Shown here piece by piece: positions 37,683 to 44,834 of a stretch of DNA of 64,000 nucleotides. The position numbers were made by a program, and so were the translations under genes. Source of the DNA: an uncultured Eubacteriales bacterium. GTDB lineage: Bacteria > Bacillota > Clostridia > Oscillospirales > CAG-382. Numbering within the stretch: the stretch's first letter is position 1; each line of letters opens with the position of its first letter. The notes beneath the pieces were generated by a model. The model saw only the letters and a list, made by a program, of their open reading frames with translations, was not told the DNA's origin and ran no database searches. The stretch is from contig CAKSEL010000003.1 of NCBI GenBank assembly GCA_934446675.1, forward strand, positions 172,533 through 236,532, written 5' to 3'.

Positions 37683-37765
37683 CCCTGCCGGTGTAAAAAT
37701 CGGCAGGGCAAGTTCTCTTAACGGTGGATATCACCGGCGGTTGTGCCATTCCCGAAAGGGGGTGG
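37683..37765 (+). promoter_or_regulatory. Structured 5' leader of the copy 1 peptide; ribosome site in a hairpin
   Basis: Three hairpins are read directly. CCCTGCCG (37683-37690) pairs with CGGCAGGG (37701-37708). CGGTG pairs with CACCG (37722-37736). CCATTCCC (37746-37753) pairs with GGGGGTGG (37758-37765) around a GAAA loop, and this last arm is the Shine-Dalgarno sequence. In addition GGCAAG and AACGGT (37707-37725) can pair with ACCGTT and CTTGCC (37897-37914) at the far end of the transcript. Sequestered translation and end-to-end pairing are typical of type I toxin mRNAs. Confidence 0.7.
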
Positions 37766-37770
37766 TTGTT

Positions 37771-37842
37771 ATGAACAAATACATAGGATTTGTTTTCTTT
37801 GTACTTATCATAGCGATAGCTTTTTCAATAAAAGCAAACTAA
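37771..37842 (+). CDS. 23-residue hydrophobic peptide, candidate type I toxin (copy 1)
   Basis: The frame ATG 37771 to TAA 37842 encodes MNKYI, then a single hydrophobic helix of Phe, Val, Leu, Ile and Ala (residues 6-18), then a short basic tail ending KAN. The peptide differs from copy 2 at only four positions (G6R, S19T, I20V, N23R). Its charge pattern and size match membrane-depolarising type I toxins. It lacks recognisable similarity to the TxpA/BsrG, Fst, Ldr or Ibs peptides that I know. Strong promoter, hidden ribosome site and a convergent antisense promoter accompany it. Toxicity is inferred. Confidence 0.7.
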   Translation: MNKYIGFVFFVLIIAIAFSIKAN

Positions 37843-37919
37843 CCGCCCCACTCGTCAAAATGTAGCGGTTAGTTTAAACTTAAACATTTTGGCATAACCG
37901 TTTGAGGTCTTGCCTTTGT
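37836..37919 (-). ncRNA. Candidate antisense RNA (antitoxin) of copy 1
   Basis: A perfect minus-strand promoter should start an RNA near 37919. It would end at a stem formed by GCGGTTAGTTT (37865-37875) and AAACTAACCGC (37836-37846), 11 bp perfect, with a T-rich tail on the minus strand. The same stem would terminate the peptide mRNA in the other direction, giving at least 40 nt of full complementarity between the two RNAs. The geometry resembles txpA/RatA and bsrG/SR4. Confidence 0.65.
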
Positions 37920-37925
37920 ACTTAC

Positions 37926-37954
37926 ATTATATGCCGCGCACACGGTTTTGTCAA
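37926..37954 (-). promoter_or_regulatory. Perfect promoter of the copy 1 antisense RNA
   Basis: Reading the minus strand, TTGACA (37954-37949), 17-nt spacer, TATAAT (37931-37926). Confidence 0.92.
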
Positions 37955-38005
37955 CAGCTTTTTATAAAAACTTTTATGCCGGCAAAAAAATATTGATAAA
38001 ACCAC

Positions 38006-38034
38006 TTGACAAATATATAAAACTGTGGTATCAT
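38006..38034 (+). promoter_or_regulatory. Promoter of rplJ-rplL
   Basis: TTGACA (38006-38011), 17-nt spacer, TATCAT (38029-38034). Confidence 0.85.
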
Positions 38035-38040
38035 ACTCAC

Positions 38041-38160
38041 GTTGACCTGAGAAAACAGGCAGTGCAATGCACTCTAACGGTTAATACCGCCTGTCGAGGA
38101 AGATGTAATTTAAAGAATATCGTAAAATATTCTCCCGTACATTGTCCTTTTTCTATGGTC
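38041..38160 (+). promoter_or_regulatory. Ribosomal protein L10 leader
   Basis: The untranslated region contains GACCTGAGAAAACAGG followed by GCAGTGCAATGCACT and AATACCGCCTGTCGAGG, the arrangement typical of the Firmicutes L10 leader that binds the L10-L12 complex for autoregulation. A frame reaching back into this leader (start 38142) is not used. Confidence 0.75.
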
Positions 38161-38195
38161 GAAAAAAGGGCATTTTTTATTTGGGAGGTGAACAT

Positions 38196-38708
38196 ATGCC
38201 AAGCGCAAAGATTCTTGAACAGAAGCAGAAAATGGTCGCAGAACTCGCAGAAAAGATGAAGAACGCCAAGAGCGGCGTTATCGTTGACTACTGCGGAATC
38301 ACTGTTGACAAGGACACAGCACTCAGAGCTGAGCTCCGCAAGGCAGGCGTTGATTACACCGTAATCAAGAACACCTACATCAAGAAGGCGGCAGATATCG
38401 CAGGTATAAGCGGTTTCGAGCCTTTCCTTGAAGGTATGACTGCTTTCGCACTCAGCAACGAAGATCCGCTCGCTCCTGCAAAGATCCTCTGCAAATTCGC
38501 TGAGGATAACGAGACCTTCAAAGTAAAGGTCGGTATCATGGACGGCGCGATCATGGACGCTAAAGAGGTTGAAGCTCTTTCCAAGATTCCTTCAAAGGAA
38601 GTTCTTATCGGAAAGGTACTCGGCAGCATTCAGGGTCCTCTGTACGGTCTTGCTTACGTACTTCAGGCAAAGATCGACAAGGAAGGCGGCGTTCCTGCCG
38701 CAGAATAA
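38196..38708 (+). CDS. rplJ: Ribosomal protein L10
   Basis: From the ATG 38196 behind GGAGGTG the protein has 170 residues, the normal L10 length. It begins MPSAKILEQKQKMVAELAEK and contains the rRNA-binding stretch VDYCGITVDKDTALRAELRKAG, then the C-terminal helix that carries L12 dimers. L10 anchors the stalk on the large subunit. Highly optimised codons fit strong expression. rplK and rplA, normally just upstream, are missing and a small-peptide cassette takes their place. Confidence 0.97.
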   Translation: MPSAKILEQKQKMVAELAEKMKNAKSGVIVDYCGITVDKDTALRAELRKAGVDYTVIKNTYIKKAADIAGISGFEPFLEGMTAFALSNEDPLAPAKILCKFAEDNETFKVKVGIMDGAIMDAKEVEALSKIPSKEVLIGKVLGSIQGPLYGLAYVLQAKIDKEGGVPAAE

Positions 38709-38796
38709 GCTTTGCACGGGCGGCTTAGCGTGAATATACGCACTTTAAAAGTCCCGGCTGAAAAAATAATTTTTGAAAAAACGGAGGTAATTTAAA

Positions 38797-39171
38797 ATGG
38801 CATCAGAAAAGTCACTTCAGATTCTTGAAGAAATCAAGACACTTACCATACTTGAACTTGCAGACCTTGTAAAGGCACTCGAAGAGGAATTCGGCGTATC
38901 CGCAGCACCCGTAGCAGTAGCAGGCGGCGCAGCAGCTCCCGCAGCAGCAGCTGAGGAGCAGACCGAGTTCAACGTAATCCTCGCAGACGCAGGCGCTTCC
39001 AAGCTCGGCGTTATCAAGGTTGTTCGTGAAATCACCGGCCTCGGTCTTAAGGAAGCTAAGGATCTCGTTGAGTCCGCTCCTAAGGCTCTCAAGGAAGGCG
39101 TTTCCAAGGAAGAGGCTGACAAGCTCAAGGAACAGCTCGTTGCAGCCGGCGCAACTGTTGAAATCAAGTAA
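38797..39171 (+). CDS. rplL: Ribosomal protein L7/L12
   Basis: A 124-residue stalk protein: an N-terminal dimerisation helix, an Ala/Pro/Gly hinge (about 37-52), and the C-terminal domain with [24 protein letters not shown], which recruits translation GTPases. It follows L10 by 88 nt with GGAGG. rpoB does not follow, unlike the usual gene order. Confidence 0.98.
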   Translation: MASEKSLQILEEIKTLTILELADLVKALEEEFGVSAAPVAVAGGAAAPAAAAEEQTEFNVILADAGASKLGVIKVVREITGLGLKEAKDLVESAPKALKEGVSKEEADKLKEQLVAAGATVEIK

Positions 39172-39208
39172 TTTCAGCATAACGGCTAAAATAAAAAATG
39201 CTTTTTTG

Positions 39209-39239
39209 ACCGCGGTCGGATCTCCGGCTGCGGTTTTTC
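39209..39239 (+). terminator. Terminator of rplJL
   Basis: ACCGC (39209-39213) and GCGGT (39230-39234) with an inner CGG/CCG stem, followed by TTTTT. Confidence 0.82.
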
Positions 39240-39332
39240 TGTTTCTTGCGGCAATATCCGGGAAAATTTCAGCCGTAATTGCACTTTGTGTTAAAATTTG
39301 ACGTTTTGAAATTTAAATCTTTTGCAGGTTTG

Positions 39333-39361
39333 TTGACATAAAATGCAACCCGTAGTATAAT
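39333..39361 (+). promoter_or_regulatory. Perfect promoter of the CobW-type GTPase pair
   Basis: TTGACA (39333-39338), 17-nt spacer, TATAAT (39356-39361). I see no convincing Zur-type palindrome over it. Confidence 0.9.
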
Positions 39362-39404
39362 GCTATTCAGGGAAATTATTTTTATTAAACGGAGATGTTT
39401 AAAC

Positions 39405-40604
39405 ATGACTACCATTGATATTTTTTCCGGATTTCTCGGTGCCGGAAAGACTACGCTTATCAAAAAGCTCATTAAAGAAGGATATAAAAACCAAAAGCTC
39501 GTGCTTATAGAAAACGAGTTCGGCGAAATAGGCATTGACGGCGGATTTTTAAAGGATTCCGGCGTGCAGATAAACGAAATGAATTCAGGCTGTATCTGCT
39601 GCAGCCTTGTCGGCGACTTTACAAAGGCGCTCAAACAGGTTATCGACGAATATAAGCCGGACAGAATTCTTATTGAGCCGTCGGGTGTAGGCAAGCTCAG
39701 CGACGTTATAAGAGCGGTTCGCGACGCGGGCGCTTCGGGTGCCGTTCTCGGTTCGTTCACCACGGTTGCCGACGTTACAAAGTGCAAGATGTATATTAAG
39801 AACTTCGGCGAGTTCTATAACGATCAGGTTGAAAATGCCTGCACGATTATTCTCAGCCGTACCGATAACGTTCCGCAGTATAAGATCGACGCCGCAGTTG
39901 CGCTTCTTCGCGAGCATAACAAGGACGCCGTTATAATCACAACTCCCTGGGACGAGCTTTCCGGCGAGCAGATAGTTTCAGCCATGGAAAACAGAAGCAC
40001 ACTCGAAAAAGAGCTTGAACGCCTTGAACACGAGGAGCATGAACATCATCACCATGATGAAGATGAGGACGAACATGAGCACCATCACCACCACGATCAT
40101 GATGACGATGATGACGATGACGAGTGCTGCTGCGGACATCACCACCATGACGGCGATGATGAGCATGAACACGAGCATGAACATCATCATGACCACGACC
40201 ACGATCACGAGTGCTGCCACCATGACCACGACGAAGATGAGGATGAACACGAACATCATCATCACGACCATGACCATGACGGAGAATGCTGCCACGGACA
40301 CCATCATCATCACCACGCTGACGAGGTGTTTACGAGCTGGGGCGTTGAAACAACGCATAAATTCACGCCCGAACAGATACTTGACTGCTTAAAGGCTCTT
40401 GAGAATGATGACGAATACGGCACGATACTCAGAGCAAAGGGTATTGTCGAAAACGCAAACGGCGGCTGGATACACTACGATTATGTTCCGGGCTGTCCCG
40501 ACGTAAGAAGCGGAAGCGCCGATATTACCGGAAGAATCTGCGTTATCGGCTCTAAGATTGACGAAAATAAGCTTGCCGCACTTTTCGGAGTCGCAGCAAA
40601 GTAA
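39405..40604 (+). CDS. CobW/COG0523 GTPase with a very large His/Asp/Cys-rich insert
   Basis: A 399-residue G3E-family metallochaperone-like GTPase starting at ATG 39405. Walker A is GFLGAGKTT (9-17) and the metal-binding GCICC motif is at 62-66. Residues 209-304 form a low-complexity insert with 43 His, many Asp and Glu, and three Cys clusters (241-243, 270-271, 295-296). The C-terminal CobW_C domain follows. Family members move zinc, cobalt, nickel or iron to client enzymes; the insert suggests metal storage or buffering. It is followed after 28 nt by a second CobW-like gene, and both share one promoter. Confidence 0.9.
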   Translation: MTTIDIFSGFLGAGKTTLIKKLIKEGYKNQKLVLIENEFGEIGIDGGFLKDSGVQINEMNSGCICCSLVGDFTKALKQVIDEYKPDRILIEPSGVGKLSDVIRAVRDAGASGAVLGSFTTVADVTKCKMYIKNFGEFYNDQVENACTIILSRTDNVPQYKIDAAVALLREHNKDAVIITTPWDELSGEQIVSAMENRSTLEKELERLEHEEHEHHHHDEDEDEHEHHHHHDHDDDDDDDECCCGHHHHDGDDEHEHEHEHHHDHDHDHECCHHDHDEDEDEHEHHHHDHDHDGECCHGHHHHHHADEVFTSWGVETTHKFTPEQILDCLKALENDDEYGTILRAKGIVENANGGWIHYDYVPGCPDVRSGSADITGRICVIGSKIDENKLAALFGVAAK

Positions 40605-40632
40605 AAAATCTTTGGAATACGGGTAAAGTATA

Positions 40633-41580
40633 ATGGAAATACCGGTTTATCTTTTCACCGGCTTTCTCGAAGCCGGAAAGACAAAATTCATACAGGAAAC
40701 TCTTGAAGATTCGGGCTTTAACAAGGGCGAAAAAATGCTGCTGCTTGTCTGCGAAGATGGCGAAGAAGAATACGATATGTCCTCGTTTTCGGGACAGAAC
40801 GTGACGATTGCGGCGCTTGAGGACAAGTCGGAGCTTACCGCGGCAAATCTCGAAAAACTGAGACGTGACGCAAATGCCGAGAGAGTGCTCATAGAGTATA
40901 ACGGAATGTGGATGCTTGACGAGCTTTATCAGAATCTTCCCGAAGGCTGGATAGTCTATCAGGAAATGATGTTCGCGGACGCAAATACTTTTGAAAACTA
41001 CAACGCGAACATGAGAAGCCTTGTCGGAGATAAGCTCAAGAGCTGCGAAATATGCATTTTCAACCGTGCAAAGAAGGATTTTGATAAGCTTGCTTTGCAT
41101 AAGATCGTGCGTTCTGTGTCGAGAAAAGCCGACATCGCATACGAATATGCTGACGGACAGGTGGAATACGACGATATCGAAGATCCGCTTCCGTTTGACA
41201 AGAACGCCGGCGTAATTGTGATAAAGGACGAGGATTTCGGTCTGTGGTACCGCGATTTTGCAGAGAACACGAACGATTATATAGGCAAGACCGTCAAAAT
41301 TCACGCGCTTGTCACAAGAAACAAGCTTATAAACGCAAAGAGCGAGATCGTCGTCGGCAGACGCATTATGACGTGCTGCGAGGCGGATATTGCATATAAA
41401 GGTCTGCTTTGCAGAACCGATAAGGCTCTCGATTTTTCGCAGGGCGACTGGGTTGACCTGACGGCGAAGATTTCCATGGAAAAACACCGTGTCTACAAGA
41501 GCAAGGCAGGTCCCGTTCTTACGGCGTCGGAAATTTCAAAATCGTCAGAACCCGAAAATCCCGTTGCGACGTTCTATTGA
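40633..41580 (+). CDS. CobW-like GTPase fused to a YcgQ/DUF1980-type domain
   Basis: A 315-residue protein. The N-terminal part has the P-loop GFLEAGKTK (10-18) but lacks the CxCC metal motif of its neighbour. The C-terminal part (about 215-300) reads GKTVKIHALV, then GRRIMTCCEADIAYKGLL. That matches the OB-like domain with a conserved CC-AD motif found in YcgQ (TIGR03943/DUF1980), which in Bacillus accompanies a permease. The fusion suggests a metal-handling GTPase that contacts, or replaces part of, such a permease complex. The domain match is from memory. Confidence 0.75.
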   Translation: MEIPVYLFTGFLEAGKTKFIQETLEDSGFNKGEKMLLLVCEDGEEEYDMSSFSGQNVTIAALEDKSELTAANLEKLRRDANAERVLIEYNGMWMLDELYQNLPEGWIVYQEMMFADANTFENYNANMRSLVGDKLKSCEICIFNRAKKDFDKLALHKIVRSVSRKADIAYEYADGQVEYDDIEDPLPFDKNAGVIVIKDEDFGLWYRDFAENTNDYIGKTVKIHALVTRNKLINAKSEIVVGRRIMTCCEADIAYKGLLCRTDKALDFSQGDWVDLTAKISMEKHRVYKSKAGPVLTASEISKSSEPENPVATFY

Positions 41581-41609
41581 TAAAACCGTTAATTCAAGTT
41601 TGAATTTTG

Positions 41610-41650
41610 CCCGGTATGCGTGCTTTTTGCCATGCGTACCGGGTCGTTTT
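41610..41650 (+). terminator. Terminator after the GTPase pair
   Basis: CCCGGTATGCGTG and CATGCGTACCGGG form a 13-bp stem with two G-U pairs, followed by TCGTTTT. Confidence 0.88.
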
Positions 41651-41694
41651 GCGCGTATATCTTTTGCGGTTGTTTGTAAACTTTTATAAGTCTG

Positions 41695-41723
41695 TTGACT
41701 TATGAGCAAAAATGGTGCATAAT
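41695..41723 (+). promoter_or_regulatory. Promoter upstream of the rnj leader region
   Basis: TTGACT (41695-41700), 17-nt spacer, CATAAT (41718-41723). The predicted start, near 41730, is more than 320 nt before the RNase J gene. Confidence 0.65.
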
Positions 41724-41729
41724 ATTATA

Positions 41730-41905
41730 CGGATAGACTTGCACGGAAGTAACGCGGGTCTTATGTGCCGCAAAAAAGCGGACTCGTACACAAATCTGCC
41801 CACGGCACGGAGAAACGGTACTACGGTATAATGCCGGATCTTCGTAAAAAAGCAAAACCCTTTTACCGCTGTTCTCTTTTTTCAGCGGTGAATTGCTTTG
41901 CGCTC
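41730..41905 (+). ncRNA. Unidentified structured RNA or long leader before RNase J
   Basis: Between this promoter and rnj lies a stretch without a plausible gene but with several helices. AGACTTGC and GCGGGTCT (about 41736-41762) pair over 8 bp. GTGCCG and CGGCAC (about 41767-41809) enclose CCGC/GCGG, and ACCGCTG and CAGCGGT (about 41876-41889) form a later hairpin. I tried to match it to T-box, L10, SAM, THF, SRP and tmRNA signatures without success. It may be an independent small RNA or an autoregulatory leader for RNase J. Confidence 0.4.
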
Positions 41906-42056
41906 TCTGTTAGAAAAGGCAATAATGAAAAAGCTCCCGTTTTTGTGCGGTTTTCGGGCGTGTGTTTTTTTGCGTCAATTTACGCGGCGTGTCTTTTTCG
42001 GCACCGCGGTACATAAATAAATTTTAACATTCAATATTGAAAGGAAAGGTGTTTTT

Positions 42057-43754
42057 ATGCCGAGAACAAGATCAAAAGGCAATAAAAAACAGAACATGAC
42101 AAAGGTTAAGGTCATACCTCTCGGAGGTCTCGGAGAAATAGGGAAAAACATGACCGTCGTCGAATACGAAAACGACATGATAGTTATTGACGCAGGTCTC
42201 GGTTTTCCCGATGAAAGTATGCCGGGCGTTGACCTTGTAATACCGGATACGACATATATAGAAGAAAATATAGATAAGCTGCGCGGTTATCTTATAACGC
42301 ACGGACACGAAGATCATATAGGCGCGTTTCCGTATGTTCTGAGAATGGCAAACGCTCCTGTTTACGGAACTCTGCTCTCGCTGGGAATTGTCGAATCAAA
42401 GCTTGAGGAACACGGACTTTTAGGTTCCGTGTCTTTAAATCAGGTAAACGCGGGCGATAAACTGAAACTCGGCGCGTTCACGGTTGAATTTATAAGAGTA
42501 AACCACTCGATTGCGGACTCCTGCGCCATTGCGGTGACGTGCGAAGCCGGAACGCTTGTATTTTCGGGAGATTTCAAGATAGATCTTACTCCGATACAGG
42601 GAGAGCCGATAAATCTTGCGCGTTTTGCGGAACTGGGAAAAGAGGGCGTGCTTGCGCTGTTTCTCGAATCCACCAACGCCGAAAGAAACGGATATACCAT
42701 GTCCGAACGCACGGTAGGAAAGTCGCTTGACGATATTTTCATGCGCAACATGGACAAGCGCATTATTATAGCCACTTTCTCGTCAAACGTACACCGCGTT
42801 CAGCAGATCATAAATTTTTCGCATAAGTACGGCAGAAAAGTCGCGCTTTCGGGAAGAAGTATGCTTACAATTGTCAATGCCGCGGTAAAATACGGCTATA
42901 TGGATATACCCGAAGGAACGCTCATTGATATAAACGATATAAAGAAATATAAGATGAATGAGCTTACCGTCGTAACCACCGGAACTCAGGGCGAGCCCAT
43001 GAGCGCGCTTTCGAGAATGGCGGCGTCGGAGCACGACAAGATAACTCTGGGTTCTGACGACCTTGTTGTAATAAGCGCGTCGACGATACCCGGAAACGAA
43101 AAGCTTGTCACAAAGATTACAAACGATCTTCTCAAAAAAGGCGTTACTTTGCTTAACGACGAGGTTGCGGACGTTCATGTTTCGGGACACGCGTGCGCCG
43201 AAGAACTTAAAATAATGCAGCTGCTTACAAAGCCAAAGTATTTTATACCGATACACGGCGAGTACAGACACTTAAAGCGTAACTGCGAACTTGCAAAGGA
43301 TATGGGAATACCGGCGGAAAACATGATGATAGCCGAAATCGGAAACGTGATTGAGATAGGCGAAAATGTGTTCAGAAGCGTTGAAAAAGTGCCGTCGGGA
43401 AAGGTTCTTGTAGACGGACTCGGCGTCGGAGACGTAGGAAGCGTCGTATTGCGCGACAGACGCCATCTTGCACAGGACGGACTTATAGTAGTCGTTGCGA
43501 CGGTCAGCACCGAGGACAGGGAGATACTTTCGGGACCCGATATTGTTTCGAGAGGATTTGTATACGTCAAGGAGTCCGAGGAGCTTATGTCGGGACTCAA
43601 GCAGAAGGCTGCCGAAACCCTGCAATACTGCTTTGACAACGATGTTGACGAGTGGAACGCGATAAAAGGCAAGGTCAAGGACGTTCTTACAAATTATATC
43701 TATTCCATAACCAAGAGAAAGCCTATGATACTTCCCATAATCATGGAACTGTAA
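42057..43754 (+). CDS. rnj: Ribonuclease J
   Basis: A 565-residue metallo-beta-lactamase/beta-CASP nuclease with 5'-to-3' exonuclease and endonuclease activity, central to mRNA turnover and rRNA maturation in Firmicutes. The metal motif HGHEDH is at 82-87. The beta-CASP segment contains the GTQGEP stretch, and the C-terminal domain ends in PMILPIIMEL. A basic N-terminal extension (1-15) precedes the core. GAAAGG lies 8 nt ahead of the ATG. The structured region upstream could be its own target. Confidence 0.96.
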   Translation: MPRTRSKGNKKQNMTKVKVIPLGGLGEIGKNMTVVEYENDMIVIDAGLGFPDESMPGVDLVIPDTTYIEENIDKLRGYLITHGHEDHIGAFPYVLRMANAPVYGTLLSLGIVESKLEEHGLLGSVSLNQVNAGDKLKLGAFTVEFIRVNHSIADSCAIAVTCEAGTLVFSGDFKIDLTPIQGEPINLARFAELGKEGVLALFLESTNAERNGYTMSERTVGKSLDDIFMRNMDKRIIIATFSSNVHRVQQIINFSHKYGRKVALSGRSMLTIVNAAVKYGYMDIPEGTLIDINDIKKYKMNELTVVTTGTQGEPMSALSRMAASEHDKITLGSDDLVVISASTIPGNEKLVTKITNDLLKKGVTLLNDEVADVHVSGHACAEELKIMQLLTKPKYFIPIHGEYRHLKRNCELAKDMGIPAENMMIAEIGNVIEIGENVFRSVEKVPSGKVLVDGLGVGDVGSVVLRDRRHLAQDGLIVVVATVSTEDREILSGPDIVSRGFVYVKESEELMSGLKQKAAETLQYCFDNDVDEWNAIKGKVKDVLTNYIYSITKRKPMILPIIMEL

Positions 43755-43790
43755 CCGCGCACAAAAAAACCAAAAGAAAGTCTGAACGGT

Positions 43791-44798
43791 ATGAAAATAA
43801 AGAATTGTGAAACCGACGGCATTTTTGTCATGCCGAAAAGCGTTATCAAATACCTGAAATCCGCAAAAAAAGCCGAGTCAAAGCTGATAATGTACATTTT
43901 TGCAAACATGAACGGCGAATTTGACGTGCAAAAGGCTGCGGAGGCAATCTCGGAGAGTACGGCTGTCGTAAACGCGGCGCTTGCTTTCTGGAGAGGAACG
44001 GGAATTATCTCGGAAATCGAGGACGGACAGGATAGTATTCAGACTGCGGAGATAGATAAACTGCAAAACAATGCGGACGGCGAAATTCCGTCCGGTGTAC
44101 ATAGCGAAAACGGCGCGTCTGACACAAAAGAAAGCGAAAATAACGCCGTATCAAAGCCTCATTCCGTGGATTACGATACCAAAGACGTTGCCGAGGCGCT
44201 TAAAAACGATTCGGAATTCAAACAGCTTGTAAATTATGCCGAGCATACGCTTGGTGAGCTGCTTAATTCGTCAAAAACCGCGTCGCTGCTCTATCTTTAC
44301 GATTGTCTGGGTATGCAGTGCGACGTGATAATGGGAATTATCGCACACTGCGCCGAGATGGGCAAAAAGTCGTTAAAGTATATTGAGCGCACGGCAATAG
44401 GAATACATGATGACGGTGTTGTTACATATAAAGAACTTGAAAGCTACTACGCGTCAAAGAGAAGATATGCCGAGTGTGAAAATCAGGTCAAGCGCATAAT
44501 AGGCGCAGACAGGGCGCTTACCAAAGCCGAAAGCAAGCTTGTAAACACATGGGCAAACGTCTACCGCACAAAGACCGAGCTTATAGAATATGCCTATGAG
44601 CTTACCGTAAACAGCATTTCAAAACCGTCCGTTCAGTATATGTCAAAGATTATAGAGGACTGGTACAATAACGGCGTGACCGACATACAGACCGCAAAGA
44701 GCCTTCGCGAAAAGAAACAGGCTCAGAACGAAAACGGCAATAAAAACGGCGACGGCGGACTTGACTTTGATCTTGACGATATTTTTGAAAGACCTTAA
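43791..44798 (+). CDS. dnaD: DnaD-domain replication protein
   Basis: A 335-residue protein with an N-terminal winged-helix region (1-75), an acidic Ser-rich linker (about 85-135) and DnaD domains at about 145-215 and 235-305, marked by the final YxxxxIIEDWYNNGV motif. DnaD-type proteins help load the replicative helicase after DnaA opens the origin. The usual downstream helicase loader dnaC is absent; a YhaN-like ATPase gene follows instead. dnaA itself lies 3.5 kb downstream. Confidence 0.85.
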   Translation: MKIKNCETDGIFVMPKSVIKYLKSAKKAESKLIMYIFANMNGEFDVQKAAEAISESTAVVNAALAFWRGTGIISEIEDGQDSIQTAEIDKLQNNADGEIPSGVHSENGASDTKESENNAVSKPHSVDYDTKDVAEALKNDSEFKQLVNYAEHTLGELLNSSKTASLLYLYDCLGMQCDVIMGIIAHCAEMGKKSLKYIERTAIGIHDDGVVTYKELESYYASKRRYAECENQVKRIIGADRALTKAESKLVNTWANVYRTKTELIEYAYELTVNSISKPSVQYMSKIIEDWYNNGVTDIQTAKSLREKKQAQNENGNKNGDGGLDFDLDDIFERP

Positions 44799-44834
44799 TC
44801 TTATATTCGCGGCGCAAAGGATATTGAAAAGCGT

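Noticed and set aside
40020..40320. Possible tandem DNA repeat or CRISPR-like array
   Set aside because: The units are irregular His, Asp and Glu codons inside an intact reading frame; there are no spacers of constant length.
39978..40392. Antisense and alternative frames rich in Met, Val or Thr over the His-rich region
   Set aside because: They are by-products of the repetitive CAT/CAC/GAT codons of the CobW insert.
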